Positions 42,359 to 52,531 of a DNA stretch of 64,000 bases are shown here, piece after piece. The DNA lies in NCBI RefSeq assembly GCF_009831655.1, contig NZ_WRPA01000004.1, positions 62,001-126,000 of the forward strand, given 5' to 3'. The position numbers were made by a program, and so were the translations under genes. Below the pieces are notes generated by a model that was not told where the DNA came from, did not search any database, and saw only the letters and a list, made by a program, of their open reading frames with translations. Origin of the DNA: Shewanella insulae. GTDB taxonomy: Bacteria > Pseudomonadota > Gammaproteobacteria > Enterobacterales > Shewanellaceae. How positions within the stretch are numbered: the stretch's first letter is position 1; each line of letters begins with the position of its first letter.

Positions 42359-42696
42359 CCCTGAAACTAAGAGCCGATGTTAAATCTTAAGCCCTGTGCT
42401 CGGGCGTTATTTTACCAGGGCACAGGCCGATTTTATGGCTGCCAGGGGCGTGATCTTATCTTCTTGAGAGTCAACTTCTGATGGGGGATGCGGGTTGAGC
42501 GAGAGGGACTGGACGGTTCTGAAATAACACATGCGTCTGATGTGCGCGCTGCGGTGAACATGCTTTAGATGTTTCTGTCGGCTCGAGTGTCGCATCTAAT
42601 TGATCCTTGAAACTCAATAACCTAGTGTAGCTATCAAGCTTTCAATAAAGTATGTTTAGAGTATAAGAAAATATTGCGCTAAGGGCTAAGTAAAAC
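42359..42696. other. Intergenic region between truC and yqcA
   Basis: The gap holds a weak GCCC/GGGC hairpin with a partial T-rich tail (42391-42413) that may terminate truC, an inverted repeat CCTGTGC/GCACAGG, and a questionable minus-strand small ORF (see separate entry). No RNA gene is recognised. Confidence 0.4.
42407..42595 (-). CDS. Questionable small ORF, 62 codons
   Basis: An open frame on the minus strand could encode a 62-residue basic peptide, or about 41 residues from an internal Met (MCYFRTVQSLSLNPHPPSE). No ribosome-binding site stands out and I recognise no family. It fills the truC-yqcA gap. It could be chance. Confidence 0.25.
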   Translation of the reverse strand: MRHSSRQKHLKHVHRSAHIRRMCYFRTVQSLSLNPHPPSEVDSQEDKITPLAAIKSACALVK

Positions 42697-43161
42697 ATGA
42701 GAAAAGTGAATCTGGTATATGGAACTGTCTATGGTAATGCACAGTTTGTTGCCGAGACCCTGCAAGAAGAGCTGATAGCTAAAGGTATCCTGGTTACGCT
42801 AATGACGCCTGATACCCTCAATGGTTTCGTGCCGCCGGAGGATGAGCTACTGCTTGTGGTGACCTCTACCACAGGTCAGGGGGATCTACCCGATGATATC
42901 AGTCCCTGGTTTGAGACCTTGAGAGGTGAGGCGCCTTATCTGCCTAATCTACAGTATGGCGTAGTGGCGCTGGGGGACTCGAGTTACGAGACCTTTTGTT
43001 TTGCCGGTATACGTTTCGATGAGTTGTTAACTGAGCTTGGGGGCACGCGCATAGGCGAACTGCTTAAGATAGATGCCTGTGAGACGATGGAGCCTGAAGT
43101 AGAAGCAAAAGCATGGTTGACCCAATGGACCCAACTCGTCAACGCTCACCTGGCCGACTAA
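42697..43161 (+). CDS. yqcA: YqcA-type flavodoxin
   Basis: The 154-residue flavodoxin has the FMN phosphate loop GTVYGNA (residues 9-15), then STTGQGDLPDD and the isoalloxazine-side loop LGDSSYETFCFAG. The family acts as a small electron carrier; YqcA's specific partner is unknown. It is linked to truC and yqcC as in E. coli. GGGCTAAG lies upstream of the ATG. Its 3' end overlaps the next frame by up to 49 bases. Confidence 0.92.
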   Translation: MRKVNLVYGTVYGNAQFVAETLQEELIAKGILVTLMTPDTLNGFVPPEDELLLVVTSTTGQGDLPDDISPWFETLRGEAPYLPNLQYGVVALGDSSYETFCFAGIRFDELLTELGGTRIGELLKIDACETMEPEVEAKAWLTQWTQLVNAHLAD

Positions 43162-44585
43162 GCCGGATCAGTCGTCAATGGTTTAAGTTCGCCCAGCGGT
43201 TGAGTCAATCTCTGCTGCTGCCCATTGCCATCTTGCCCGCCGCCGGGGTGATGATAGGCCTGGCGGTCAATCCCATTCCCTTTATCTCGGCGGATCTTGC
43301 TACCCTGATGTGGACAGTGGGCAACCTGGTTTTCTCCATGATGCCCATGTTATTTGCGGTAACCATCGCCATAGGTTTCTGCAAAGACCAGGGGATTGCC
43401 GCCTTCAGTGCCGTATTTGGCTATGGCGTCTTCTTCTCAAGCCTGTCCGCCTTGGCGAAGATCTATCATCTGCCGACCGAGATGATCTTGGGGCAAGCTA
43501 CCATAGATACAGGCATTGCCGGCGGTATGATGGTGGGCGCCTTTACCTGTTTGGCGGTCAATCATAGCGAGCGCATACGCCTACCAGCCGTGTTTTCCTT
43601 CTTCGAGGGACATCGCTCGGCGCCGCTCTTGATGCTGCCGATTGCTATCTTATTGGCTTATCTGTTTCTCTTTCTTTGGCCCTTGTTTTCCACATGGATA
43701 GAGGAGGCCTCGAACTGGGCCGTCTATCAGGAACCCGCCTCGGCGTTTGCCGTGTATGGCATGGTCGAGCGCTTGCTGATCCCTCTGGGGCTACATCATA
43801 TTTGGAATGCCCCTTTCTATCTGGAGATGGGGCAATATTTCAATGGTGATGAATGGGTGAGGGGGGAAGTCGCCAGGTATCTGGCGGGCGATCCTCAGGC
43901 CGGTAACCTGGCGGGCGGCTATCTGATTAAGATGTGGGGATTACCGGCGGCTGCGCTGGCCATCTGGCGCTGCGCGGATAAGCAGGAGCGCAACCGTGTA
44001 GCCGGTATCATGCTGTCGGCGGCCACCGCCTGCTGGCTGACCGGGGTTACCGAGCCTGTTGAGTTTGCCTTCATATTTGTCGCACCATTACTGTTTATCC
44101 TGCACGCCCTGATGACAGGGATCGCCTATGCGGTGGCGATTTCGCTGGATATCCATCATAGCGTGGTGTTTTCCCATGGCTTAGTCGATTTCAGTCTATT
44201 GCTGGGACAGTCAAGAAATGTAGAATGGTTTTTGCTCCTCGGTCCCATCACCTCGGTCATCTACTATCTGGTGTTTCGCGCCTCGATATTGGCCTTCAAT
44301 CTCAAGACTCCGGGTCGCATGGAAGCGGGAAGCGGCCAGCGTGCGGGCCTGATCTCCATGATCTCCGCCCTGGGGGGGCAAGACAATATCAACGAGCTAA
44401 CCGCCTGCCTGACACGGCTGCGTATTAGCGTCAAGCGCGCCGAGCTGGTAGACAAGGAGCAGCTTAATAAGCTGGGGGCCAAGGGGGTTGTGTTAGTTGG
44501 TAATGGGGTGCAGTTGGTGTACGGCACGAAAGCGGAGAGTATCAGGCGTTTATTGCAGCGCTATCTAGATAGGCACAAAACGTGA
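43125..44585 (+). CDS. PTS system EIIBC component, glucose/N-acetylglucosamine family
   Basis: The protein has an N-terminal EIIC membrane domain (opening FAQRLSQSLLLPIAILPAAGVMIGLA, about ten helices, sugar-site region IWNAPFYLEMGQ and TGVTEPVEFAF). A C-terminal EIIB domain has its phospho-cysteine in NELTACLTRLRI. It lacks a fused EIIA and none is adjacent, so phosphate must come from an EIIA elsewhere. Start candidates are ATG 43113 and ATG 43125, both overlapping yqcA; I list 43125. The transported sugar cannot be told. Confidence 0.88.
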   Translation: MDPTRQRSPGRLSRISRQWFKFAQRLSQSLLLPIAILPAAGVMIGLAVNPIPFISADLATLMWTVGNLVFSMMPMLFAVTIAIGFCKDQGIAAFSAVFGYGVFFSSLSALAKIYHLPTEMILGQATIDTGIAGGMMVGAFTCLAVNHSERIRLPAVFSFFEGHRSAPLLMLPIAILLAYLFLFLWPLFSTWIEEASNWAVYQEPASAFAVYGMVERLLIPLGLHHIWNAPFYLEMGQYFNGDEWVRGEVARYLAGDPQAGNLAGGYLIKMWGLPAAALAIWRCADKQERNRVAGIMLSAATACWLTGVTEPVEFAFIFVAPLLFILHALMTGIAYAVAISLDIHHSVVFSHGLVDFSLLLGQSRNVEWFLLLGPITSVIYYLVFRASILAFNLKTPGRMEAGSGQRAGLISMISALGGQDNINELTACLTRLRISVKRAELVDKEQLNKLGAKGVVLVGNGVQLVYGTKAESIRRLLQRYLDRHKT

Positions 44586-44618
44586 GAATCATAAGTTAGA
44601 CATTAAGAGGTAGAGAAG

Positions 44619-45452
44619 ATGCAGCAGAGAGTATTAATCACAGATTGTGCCGATTCGCCAGGACTGATCACTAAGATCACTGGCGTTTGTTATACCCATG
44701 GGCTCAACATCGTTAAGAACAGTGAATTTGTTGATAATGCTCAGGGGCGTTTCTTCATGCGCACCGAGTTGGAAGGTGTGTTCGATGAGACGAAGTTCTT
44801 GGCCGATATCGACGAGGTACTCCCTGAGCAGCGCCATCGAAAGCTGGTGGCAAAGGGCAGGAAGCGTGTGGTAGTAATGGTAACCAAAGAGGCCCACTGT
44901 CTCGGGGATATCCTGATGAAGGCCTACTATGGTGGTCTGGATGTGGAGATAGCCGCTATCGTTGGCAACTACGATACGCTCAAGCCGCTGGCCGACAAGT
45001 TTGATGTGCCTTTCTACTGTGTCTCTCACGAGGGCAAGACCCGCCATGAACATGAGCAGGAGATGCTAGCAGTCATAGCGCAATATGACCCAGACTACCT
45101 GGTGTTAGCGAAATTTATGCGGGTTTTGACCCCTGAATTTGTTGAGCAATACCCCAATCGTATCATCAATATTCATCACTCTTTCTTGCCGGCCTTTATT
45201 GGCGCCTCTCCCTATCGCCAGGCGTGGGAGCGAGGGGTGAAGATCATCGGTGCCACGGCCCATTTCGTCAATAACTGTCTGGATGAAGGGCCGATTATCA
45301 AGCAGGACGTTATCCCAGTGGATCATAGTTACAGCGCCGAGGAGCTGGCCAGATGTGGCCGGGATGTCGAGAAGAGCGTCCTCAGTAAGGCATTGCAACT
45401 GGTGTTGCAAGAAGAGGTGATTGTCTACGGCAATAAGACGGTTGTGTTTTAG
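44619..45452 (+). CDS. purU: Formyltetrahydrofolate deformylase PurU
   Basis: PurU hydrolyses 10-formyl-THF to formate and THF, balancing one-carbon pools. The 277-residue protein has an N-terminal ACT domain (VLITDCADSPGLITKITGVCYTHGLNIVKN) and a C-terminal formyltransferase fold. The catalytic Asn/His/Asp pattern is in INIHHSFLPAFIGASPYRQAWERGVKIIGATAHFV and LDEGPIIKQDV. A purine ribosome-binding site (AAGAGG) precedes the ATG. A strong bidirectional terminator follows. Confidence 0.96.
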   Translation: MQQRVLITDCADSPGLITKITGVCYTHGLNIVKNSEFVDNAQGRFFMRTELEGVFDETKFLADIDEVLPEQRHRKLVAKGRKRVVVMVTKEAHCLGDILMKAYYGGLDVEIAAIVGNYDTLKPLADKFDVPFYCVSHEGKTRHEHEQEMLAVIAQYDPDYLVLAKFMRVLTPEFVEQYPNRIINIHHSFLPAFIGASPYRQAWERGVKIIGATAHFVNNCLDEGPIIKQDVIPVDHSYSAEELARCGRDVEKSVLSKALQLVLQEEVIVYGNKTVVF

Positions 45453-45479
45453 CGAGCTTATTTATCTGCGACCCCCAAT

Positions 45480-45507
45480 AAAAAAGAGCCTTTAGGCTCT
45501 TTTTTTA
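45480..45507. terminator. Bidirectional terminator after purU
   Basis: The short stem GAGCC/GGCTC (45486-45499) is extended by an A-run and a T-run into AAAAAAGAGCC-TTTA-GGCTCTTTTTT. It serves purU and the convergent DUF3718 gene. Confidence 0.88.
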
Positions 45508-45553
45508 TCGGCAATCTAGCTTAGCTTTTATCTTAGACTCGTTAGCTATTGGT

Positions 45554-45898
45554 TTAGAAGTTAACGACGAAAATATCATCCTCATGATAGTTCATGGTGA
45601 TATCTTTGATGGTTACAGAACCTAAGGAATAAGGTTCAATCTTGGCGGCGGTGCGATCGGCGCCTTTGCTCAGGGCAAACTGATGGAAGCTCTGATCATT
45701 ACATACCAAGCGTGGGAAGACGCGCTGCTTATTGATGCGATACTCTTTCATTGTGCCATTAAAGGTAATGACACTGTTGCTTGCACCGGCCTTGCATACG
45801 GCAACTAAGGTTTTTTCCATCTGAGGCGACATGGCGGCTTGAGAAGAAAAAGCCAGTGGGGCTAATGCGATGGCGGCAATCGTTAGTAACTTTTTCAT
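45554..45898 (-). CDS. DUF3718 periplasmic protein
   Basis: The 114-residue protein has a signal peptide (MKKLLTIAAIALAPLAFSSQA) and a mature domain with two cysteines (LVAVCKAGASNSVITFNGTMKEY and PRLVCNDQSFHQFAL) probably forming a disulphide. These are the hallmarks of DUF3718. Function unknown. AGGAG precedes the ATG (rev. complement of 45903-45908). Monocistronic. Confidence 0.85.
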   Translation of the reverse strand: MKKLLTIAAIALAPLAFSSQAAMSPQMEKTLVAVCKAGASNSVITFNGTMKEYRINKQRVFPRLVCNDQSFHQFALSKGADRTAAKIEPYSLGSVTIKDITMNYHEDDIFVVNF

Positions 45899-46059
45899 TT
45901 TGTGCTCCTAGCATATTTCCGTTGGGATCGATTATGAGTAAAGCCCTTTATGTAGTGAAAAGCTGTTAGCGATTTGTCGCGAAATGTATCGGTATATGAG
46001 GAGTGGATCTGACTGTGTCTGGGAGTAACAGAATGTGTCTGTTTATCCCTAAAGGAATA

Positions 46060-46089
46060 AAAAAAGCCAGGTGATCACCTGGCTTTTCT
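46060..46089 (-). terminator. Rho-independent terminator after dapD
   Basis: The perfect palindrome AGCCAGGTGATCACCTGGCT (46065-46084) is followed on the minus strand by a run of T. It lies 26 bases past the dapD stop. Confidence 0.88.
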
Positions 46090-46109
46090 AAATTGGGTCG
46101 CGAAAGTGA

Positions 46110-46934
46110 TTAATCGACGATGCGCAGTAGCTCGTTGATACCCACTTTACCGCGGGTCTTGGCGTCGACCTTCTTCACTATGATGGCGGCATATAAATTG
46201 TATTTGCCACATTGAGATGGCAGGGTGCCAGAAACCACGACCGAGCCCGCTGGCACGCGGCCATAGTGGATCTCGCCGGTCTCACGGTCATAGATGCGGG
46301 TGCTCTGGCCTATGTATACCCCCATAGAGATAACACTGCCTTCTTCGACCACTACGCCTTCGACGATCTCTGAGCGCGCACCGATGAAGCAGTTGTCTTC
46401 GATGATGGTTGGACCGGCCTGCAGTGGCTCCAATACACCGCCGATACCGACACCGCCTGACAGGTGAACGTTTTTACCAATCTGGGCGCAAGAGCCTACG
46501 GTTGCCCAGGTGTCTACCATGGTGCCTTCGTCGACATAGGCGCCGAGGTTAACGTAGGAAGGCATAAGCACGGTATTTTTACCGATGAAAGAACCTTTGC
46601 GCACCGCCGCTGGTGGTACCACACGAATAGCCTCTTCCTTGAAGCGAGCCTCGTTGTAGTCGGCAAACTTCATCGGCACCTTGTCGAAGAATTTGGTTTC
46701 TGCGCCATCGATCACCTGGTTGTCGAAGATGCGGAAAGAGAGCAATACGGCTTTCTTTAGCCACTGGTGCACATGCCACTGGCCATCGATCTTCTCGGCG
46801 ACGCGCGCCTCACCAGTATCTAGCATGGCGATAGCTTTCTCTACGTCGGCACGAACGCTCGGCTCGACAGTGGTAGGGGTGATATCTGCGCGAGCTTCAA
46901 AAGCCGCTTCTATACGTTGGCGTAAAGCCTCCAT
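46110..46934 (-). CDS. dapD: Tetrahydrodipicolinate N-succinyltransferase DapD
   Basis: DapD succinylates tetrahydrodipicolinate in lysine and meso-DAP synthesis. The 274-residue protein has an N-terminal helical domain and a left-handed beta-helix with hexapeptide repeats ([23 protein letters not shown], then [28 protein letters not shown]). The length equals the E. coli protein. AGACG precedes the ATG. It lies just downstream of glnD, with 35 bases between, as in E. coli (map-glnD-dapD). Confidence 0.97.
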   Translation of the reverse strand: MEALRQRIEAAFEARADITPTTVEPSVRADVEKAIAMLDTGEARVAEKIDGQWHVHQWLKKAVLLSFRIFDNQVIDGAETKFFDKVPMKFADYNEARFKEEAIRVVPPAAVRKGSFIGKNTVLMPSYVNLGAYVDEGTMVDTWATVGSCAQIGKNVHLSGGVGIGGVLEPLQAGPTIIEDNCFIGARSEIVEGVVVEEGSVISMGVYIGQSTRIYDRETGEIHYGRVPAGSVVVSGTLPSQCGKYNLYAAIIVKKVDAKTRGKVGINELLRIVD

Positions 46935-46969
46935 TAACGTCTCCCAATTATCATAAAATAGTCTGTTGA

Positions 46970-49543
46970 TTAAACTTGGTTTTGCGTATTGAGCGCCTTG
47001 ACCAGTGTTTCACTGAGCGCCTCTTGTTGTGTCTCGTCCAGTTGCTGTCCATCTCGTGTCTGCAACATAAAGAAGTCTTCGGCGCGCTCGCCTATGGTGG
47101 TGATCTTCGCTGACAATAGGGTGATTTCGCAGCGATAGAAGATATCCCCCACCTTGGCCAGTAGTCCTGGGCTATCCAGTGCGATCAGTTCCATCATGCT
47201 GGTGCCCTGTTTGCGCGCTGGCAGGAAGCTCACCTGCGTCGGTACCCTAAAGGGTTTCATCTTACGCGGTAGCTTCTTAAATTTTGGCAGTTTTGCCGTG
47301 TCACTGCTTAAGGCTTTCACCAATGCCTTCTTTATCCCATGGATACGGGAGATCTGCGACACCGGGCTGCCATCTTGCTCTAAAATGACGAAAGAATCCA
47401 GTGCGTAGCCATCTTTTGAGGTCATGATGCTAGCGTCGTGGACATTGATATTCTTGTTATCCAGTACGGCCATCACGGTGGCAAACAGTTTGGGCTTATC
47501 CTGGCTGTAGACAAACAGCTCTGTGCCGCCCCGGGTGGTGTGTTTGGAGATCAGCACCAAGGGTTCGTCATGCTTATGTTTGAGTATGGCCTCGGCATGC
47601 CAGGCCACCTGATTGGGCTGATGGCGCAGGAAGTAATCTGCCTTGAAACGCTGCCAAAGGGTATCTAGGTTCTTCTCCTTTATCCCGCGGCGTAACAGCT
47701 CCTTTTTCGCCTTGGCCTGATGCTCGCGCACGCGAGCGCGAATGTCCACCGGCTTCTCCTTGCCTCGGGCAAGTACTCTCTGAGTCGAAAAATAGAGATC
47801 CCGCAGCAGCGAGCCCTTCCAGTTGTTCCAGGTCTTCTCGTTAGTGGCGCAGATATCGGCGACCGTGAGGCAGTAGAGATAACTCAGGTGCACCGCGTCG
47901 CGCACCCTGTCAGCAAACTCGGCCACCACATCGGGATCGGAAATATCCCGACGCTGGGCGGTCACCGACATCACTAGATGGTTTTCTACCAACCAGCTCA
48001 CCAGGCGACCATCATGTTTGTTGAGGCCGTGTAGCTCGCAAAAGTCCTGGGCGTCGACGGCGCCGAGTTTACTGTGATCGCCGCCTCGTCCCTTGCCGAT
48101 GTCGTGGAAGATGGCCGCGAGTACCAGCAGCCCCTTCTTCGGCAGCTGGTTGATCAGTATGGAGCCTAAGGGGAATTCATCCTTCTGCTCCGTCTGTGAG
48201 AATCTGTCGATGTTGAGCAGCAGCCTGTGGGTATGCTCATCCACAGTGTAGGCGTGGAACAGATCGAACTGCATCTGTCCTTCGATGTTGCGCCAGGCGG
48301 GCAGATAGGCCGATAGTATGCCGTGGCGGTGCATCAAGGAGAGTGATGCGATGCCCCGTGGATGACGCAGTATCTCCAGAAACACCTTGCGGCAATCTTC
48401 ATTATCCATCAGTGGCGTCTGCAGGGCGCGGCGGGCGCGTCTTAGGCTACGCAGGGTGGGGGCGTAGATCCCCTTGATGTTTGAGTTGCGTGCCGCGTGT
48501 AGAAATACCCGCATCAGCTCTACCGAGTCATCAAACAGATCCGCCTGTAGGGACTCGATGAAACTGCCTCTACGCTGGTAATACTCGTCGATGGGCTGGA
48601 TCTCCAGCTCCTTGGTGTGGCCCAGGGTGGCGCGCTTAAAGAGTTGCAGCAACATCTGATTGAGCTCCATCACCCGGCGCACAGTGCGGTAGTAGCGCTT
48701 CATCATCTGTTCGACGGCAAGTTGGGTCTCATCCTTGTAGCCGAGCACTTCTGCCACCTGACGCTGTAGGTCGAACAGCAATCGGTTTTCGTCGCGCCCC
48801 GAGATCAAATGCAGGGCGAAGCGCAGCTGCCACAGGTAGCCCTGACACTCAAGCAGCTCCTCGAGTTCATCTTGCTCCAGAAAGCCATGGGCGACCAGCT
48901 CCTCGGCGCAGCTGGCGTCGAAGTAGCGCATCGCCACCCAGGTGATGGTCTGAATGTCTCTCAGTCCACCGGGGCAGGACTTAAGATTCGGCTCGAGGTC
49001 GAAGGCGCTGGCCTTGGCATGGCGCGCCACCTGTTCATCCCGCTTGGCGACAAAAAAATCGCTGGCAGGCCAAAAATCGCCTTCGCGCACCTTGTCATAC
49101 AGGGTGTTAAACATCGCCTGTGGGCCGCAGAGTAATCTGGCTTCCAGTAGGTTAGTGGCGATGGTGATATCGGCCTTGCCCTGATTGATAGTCTCATCTA
49201 GGGTCCTTACACTGTGTCCCACCTCGAGACCCGCGTCCCAGAGGAAAGCGATAAACTGACTGAGCCTGGCTTCGTCATTTGGGTCGAGCGCGCCTTGGAT
49301 AAGAAACAGCAGATCCACATCCGACTGGGGATGCAGTTCCCCCCGGCCATAGCCGCCGACGGCGATCAGCGCAACCGGTGTGTCATCGAGTTGATGGGCT
49401 TGCCATTGGGCAATGAGGAGTTCATCGACGAAACGGCAGCGTTGGCTGACCAGGGCGGTCACAGATTCGCCGGCGCTGAAACGTTCTAGGAGTTCTTGGT
49501 TTTGTTGTTTTAGGGCGTTCTTAGCTGTTAGCGCAGTCTTCAT
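46970..49543 (-). CDS. glnD: Bifunctional uridylyltransferase/uridylyl-removing enzyme GlnD
   Basis: GlnD senses glutamine and modifies PII proteins. The frame extends to 49570, but AAGGA sits 7 bases before ATG 49543, giving 857 residues. The nucleotidyltransferase site is [19 protein letters not shown], the HD hydrolase site is [15 protein letters not shown], and two C-terminal ACT domains follow ([23 protein letters not shown] and [19 protein letters not shown]). It lies between map and dapD. All key residues look intact. Confidence 0.97.
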   Translation of the reverse strand: MKTALTAKNALKQQNQELLERFSAGESVTALVSQRCRFVDELLIAQWQAHQLDDTPVALIAVGGYGRGELHPQSDVDLLFLIQGALDPNDEARLSQFIAFLWDAGLEVGHSVRTLDETINQGKADITIATNLLEARLLCGPQAMFNTLYDKVREGDFWPASDFFVAKRDEQVARHAKASAFDLEPNLKSCPGGLRDIQTITWVAMRYFDASCAEELVAHGFLEQDELEELLECQGYLWQLRFALHLISGRDENRLLFDLQRQVAEVLGYKDETQLAVEQMMKRYYRTVRRVMELNQMLLQLFKRATLGHTKELEIQPIDEYYQRRGSFIESLQADLFDDSVELMRVFLHAARNSNIKGIYAPTLRSLRRARRALQTPLMDNEDCRKVFLEILRHPRGIASLSLMHRHGILSAYLPAWRNIEGQMQFDLFHAYTVDEHTHRLLLNIDRFSQTEQKDEFPLGSILINQLPKKGLLVLAAIFHDIGKGRGGDHSKLGAVDAQDFCELHGLNKHDGRLVSWLVENHLVMSVTAQRRDISDPDVVAEFADRVRDAVHLSYLYCLTVADICATNEKTWNNWKGSLLRDLYFSTQRVLARGKEKPVDIRARVREHQAKAKKELLRRGIKEKNLDTLWQRFKADYFLRHQPNQVAWHAEAILKHKHDEPLVLISKHTTRGGTELFVYSQDKPKLFATVMAVLDNKNINVHDASIMTSKDGYALDSFVILEQDGSPVSQISRIHGIKKALVKALSSDTAKLPKFKKLPRKMKPFRVPTQVSFLPARKQGTSMMELIALDSPGLLAKVGDIFYRCEITLLSAKITTIGERAEDFFMLQTRDGQQLDETQQEALSETLVKALNTQNQV

Positions 49544-49624
49544 TGCAGTCCTTAACCTCAGAGCGAGCATAGCAGGCCGGATGGCCTGCTATGGGAGTAA
49601 ACCACAATTTGGCTGTGTGTGCGA

Positions 49625-50422
49625 TTAGTGGTTAATGATGCGGGGGAAGTTTTCCTCTTCGCGCAGGGTAAGGATTTCAACACCCGTGGGGGTGATAAGC
49701 AGGGTGTGTTCCCACTGCGCCGAGTTTTTACCGTCGGAGGTAGTCACTGTCCAGTTGTCGTCCTTGTCTAGTACGCTGGTGTGGCGACCGGCGTTGATCA
49801 TCGGCTCTATGGTGAAACACATGCCAGGACGCAGAACCGTCTTGTCATTGTTTTTGTAGTGCATCACCTGTGGCTCCTCGTGGAAGCCAGCGCCGATGCC
49901 GTGGCCACAGTAGTCGGTCACGATACTGTATTTTTCCAGGCCGGTTTTCTTGCTCTTGATATATTTCTCGATGATGGTGCCGATCTCGCCAAGTTTCATG
50001 CCTGGACGTACCTTCTTGATCGCCTCATACAGGCTCTCCTGAGCCACGCGACACAGACGCTTGTCTTTGGCACTGACATCGCCGATGAGGAACATCTTAG
50101 AGGTATCGCCGTGGTAGCCATCTTTGATCACTGTGATGTCGATGTTGATGATGTCGCCATCTTTCAGGGCGCGATCGCTTGGGATGCCGTGACAGATCAC
50201 TTCGTTGATGGAAGTACAGATAGATTTCGGAAAGCCATGGTAATCCAGCGGGGCCGAAATCGCGCCTTGCTCTTCGGTATATTTCGCACAGATATCATTG
50301 AGTTCGTTTGTGGTCACCCCGGCTTTCACATGGGGGGCAATCATCTCTAACACCTCGGCGGCCAGCTTGCCTGCCGCGCGCATTTTTTCGATCTCTTCGG
50401 CGGTTTTTATCACTATACTCAT
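49625..50422 (-). CDS. map: Methionine aminopeptidase type I
   Basis: Map removes the initiator Met from nascent proteins. The start at 50422 (MSIVIKTAEEIEKMR) matches the family, while the frame is open to 50467. Metal ligands and the substrate His are visible in CHGIP, NIDITVIKDGYHGDTSKMF, CGHGIGAGFHEEPQVMHY, TIEPMI and WEHTLLIT. The protein is 265 residues. It is divergent from rpsB, as in E. coli. Confidence 0.97.
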   Translation of the reverse strand: MSIVIKTAEEIEKMRAAGKLAAEVLEMIAPHVKAGVTTNELNDICAKYTEEQGAISAPLDYHGFPKSICTSINEVICHGIPSDRALKDGDIINIDITVIKDGYHGDTSKMFLIGDVSAKDKRLCRVAQESLYEAIKKVRPGMKLGEIGTIIEKYIKSKKTGLEKYSIVTDYCGHGIGAGFHEEPQVMHYKNNDKTVLRPGMCFTIEPMINAGRHTSVLDKDDNWTVTTSDGKNSAQWEHTLLITPTGVEILTLREEENFPRIINH

Positions 50423-50479
50423 TAAGCTTTCTCTGTTGTGTCGGTAGTCGAATTTGGGGCGCCTCAAGGCGCTAAAAAT

Positions 50480-50508
50480 TTGTGTTGGCGTCGATATTAT
50501 GGTATAAA
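50480..50508 (+). promoter_or_regulatory. Likely rpsB promoter
   Basis: TTGTGT at 50480-50485 and TATAAA at 50503-50508 are spaced by 17 bases. This would give an rpsB mRNA leader of about 185 bases, usual for the S2 operon. Confidence 0.5.
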
Positions 50509-50515
50509 GCGCGCC

Positions 50516-50701
50516 GTTATGTTTGACTCTTGTCGATGAGGTGCATTGTTACCCCATCTCAGAGCGAATGTGGCGGCCATTATACATGGCTATGACTAAA
50601 TACTAAATCACACACGTATCGACACGTTCTTCGGGGTGCCTATTTAGGTCGGAGATATGGGATGCGTGGAGGTCTAACCCCTAATTTTTTAAGGTAAAAA
50701 A
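50516..50701 (+). promoter_or_regulatory. rpsB mRNA leader, candidate S2 autoregulatory element
   Basis: The roughly 185-base untranslated leader contains GGAGGTCTAACCCC near 50669-50682, which could pair locally, just before the rpsB start. Gammaproteobacterial rpsB leaders carry an S2-binding structure that represses translation. The position fits, but I cannot confirm the conserved fold by eye. Confidence 0.4.
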
Positions 50702-51430
50702 ATGACTACAGTTTCAATGCGCGACATGCTTCAGGCCGGTGTTCACTTCGGTCACCAAACTCGTTACTGGAACCCAAAGATGAAGCCTTTCATCTTCGGC
50801 GCTCGTAACGGTGTACACATCATTAACCTAGAGCACACTGTGCCTATGTTCAATGAAGCACTAGCGTTCATCAGCAACGTAGCATCTAAGAAAGGTAAAG
50901 TACTTTTCGTTGGTACTAAGCGCGCTGCAAGCGAAGCGATCAAAGAAGCTGCTATTTCTTGTGATCAATTCTACGTTGACAACCGTTGGTTGGGCGGCAT
51001 GCTGACTAACTGGAAAACAGTTCGTCAATCAATCAAGCGTCTAAAAGATCTTGAGAGCCAGTCTGTAGACGGTACTTTCGACAAGCTAACCAAGAAAGAA
51101 GCGCTAATGCGTACTCGTGAGCTTGAGAAGCTAGAAAAGTCTCTTGGTGGTATCAAGAACATGGGTGGCCTACCTGACGTTATCTTCGTTATCGGTGCTG
51201 ACCATGAGCATATTGCTATTAAAGAAGCTAACAACCTAGGTATCCCAGTTGTTGCTGTTGTTGATACTAACTCTTCTCCAGACGGCATCAACTACATCGT
51301 TCCTGGTAACGATGACGCTATGCGTGCTATCCGTCTGTATGCTGAGTCAGTTGCAGCGGCTGCTAAAGCTGGTCGTGGTCAAGACCTGGCTGTACAAGCT
51401 GAGCAAGACGGTTTCGTAGAAGCTGAATAA
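50702..51430 (+). CDS. rpsB: 30S ribosomal protein S2
   Basis: S2 binds late in 30S assembly, near the platform. The 242-residue sequence is canonical: [22 protein letters not shown], then [25 protein letters not shown] and [30 protein letters not shown] precedes the ATG. Codon use is strongly biased (CTA for Leu, GTT and GCT preferred), unlike the GC-rich neighbours, which is normal for highly expressed genes. It forms an operon with tsf, with an internal terminator between them. Confidence 0.99.
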   Translation: MTTVSMRDMLQAGVHFGHQTRYWNPKMKPFIFGARNGVHIINLEHTVPMFNEALAFISNVASKKGKVLFVGTKRAASEAIKEAAISCDQFYVDNRWLGGMLTNWKTVRQSIKRLKDLESQSVDGTFDKLTKKEALMRTRELEKLEKSLGGIKNMGGLPDVIFVIGADHEHIAIKEANNLGIPVVAVVDTNSSPDGINYIVPGNDDAMRAIRLYAESVAAAAKAGRGQDLAVQAEQDGFVEAE

Positions 51431-51484
51431 TAAAGGCGAGATGAATTTCATCGCCCTTATTAACCAAGATAGATAATTGGTGAA

Positions 51485-51512
51485 CAGGGGCCTTGAGGCC
51501 CCTGTTTTTTCA
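51485..51512 (+). terminator. Terminator/attenuator between rpsB and tsf
   Basis: The stem CAGGGGCC/GGCCCCTG (51485-51504), loop TTGA, and a T-run lie in the 119-base rpsB-tsf gap. A partial terminator here would set the S2 to EF-Ts ratio, as known in E. coli. Confidence 0.85.
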
Positions 51513-51549
51513 CATTTGATTTGTAGAGTTACCTATAGAGGATTTAACA

Positions 51550-52398
51550 ATGGCAATTACTGCTGCCCAAGTTAAAGAACTACGCGAGCGTACTGGCGCT
51601 GGCATGATGGATTGTAAGAAAGCGCTAACTGAAACCAATGGTGACATTGAGCTAGCGATTGAAAACATGCGTAAGAGCGGTGCTGCAAAGGCTGCTAAGA
51701 AAGCAGGTAACATCGCTGCTGAAGGTACTATTCTAATCAAGCAAGGCGAAGGTTTCTCAGTACTTCTAGAAGTTAACTGTCAAACTGACTTCGTTGCAAA
51801 AGACTCTAACTTCCTGGCATTTGCTAACGAAGTTCTGGACGTTGCTGCAGCTGGCAAGGTATCTGTTGCCGATCTACAAGCTCAGTTCGAAGAAACTCGT
51901 GTTGCCCTAGTTGCAAAAATCGGTGAAAACATCAACGTTCGTCGCGTTGAGTACATCGATGGTGCTAGCCAAGCTTCATACCGTCACGGCGACCGTATCG
52001 GTGTTGTAGTTTCTGGTGAAGCTGACGAAGAGACGCTGAAGCACGTTGCTATGCACGTTGCTGCTTCTAAGCCTGAGTACGTAAATCCAGAAGACGTACC
52101 TGCTGAAGTGGTAGAAAAAGAGAAAGCCGTTCAGATCGAAATCGCGATGAACGAAGGTAAGCCTGCAGAGATCGCTGAGAAGATGGTTTCTGGCCGTATG
52201 AAGAAGTTCACCGGTGAAGTATCACTGACTGGTCAAGCTTTCATCATGGAGCCTAAGAAGACTGTTGGCGAAATCCTAAAAGAGAAAGGCGCTACAGTAA
52301 CTAACTTCATTCGTCTAGAAGTTGGTGAAGGTATCGAGAAGAAAGAAGAAGATTTTGCCGCTGAAGTAGCAGCGCAAATCGCCGCTTCTAAGGCTTAA
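51550..52398 (+). CDS. tsf: Translation elongation factor Ts
   Basis: EF-Ts is the guanine nucleotide exchange factor for EF-Tu. The 282-residue protein has the signature [19 protein letters not shown] and the EF-Tu-contacting segment [14 protein letters not shown], with a full-length C-terminal module. AGAGG lies upstream of the ATG. Highly biased codons match rpsB. Confidence 0.99.
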   Translation: MAITAAQVKELRERTGAGMMDCKKALTETNGDIELAIENMRKSGAAKAAKKAGNIAAEGTILIKQGEGFSVLLEVNCQTDFVAKDSNFLAFANEVLDVAAAGKVSVADLQAQFEETRVALVAKIGENINVRRVEYIDGASQASYRHGDRIGVVVSGEADEETLKHVAMHVAASKPEYVNPEDVPAEVVEKEKAVQIEIAMNEGKPAEIAEKMVSGRMKKFTGEVSLTGQAFIMEPKKTVGEILKEKGATVTNFIRLEVGEGIEKKEEDFAAEVAAQIAASKA

Positions 52399-52420
52399 TA
52401 GCCAGTTGTAAGATACCCTA

Positions 52421-52448
52421 AAAACCGCAGCATTCGCTGCGGTTTTAT
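52421..52448 (+). terminator. Terminator after tsf
   Basis: The stem ACCGCAGC/GCTGCGGT (52424-52443) with loop ATTC, flanked by A- and T-runs, ends the rpsB-tsf operon before pyrH. Confidence 0.88.
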
Positions 52449-52531
52449 TATGCCAATTAGATTGCTGCAGAGCGCTTTTTTTCCTATATAATTGGCACGT
52501 TACCCATCGGCATTTATCAGGATAAACAACT

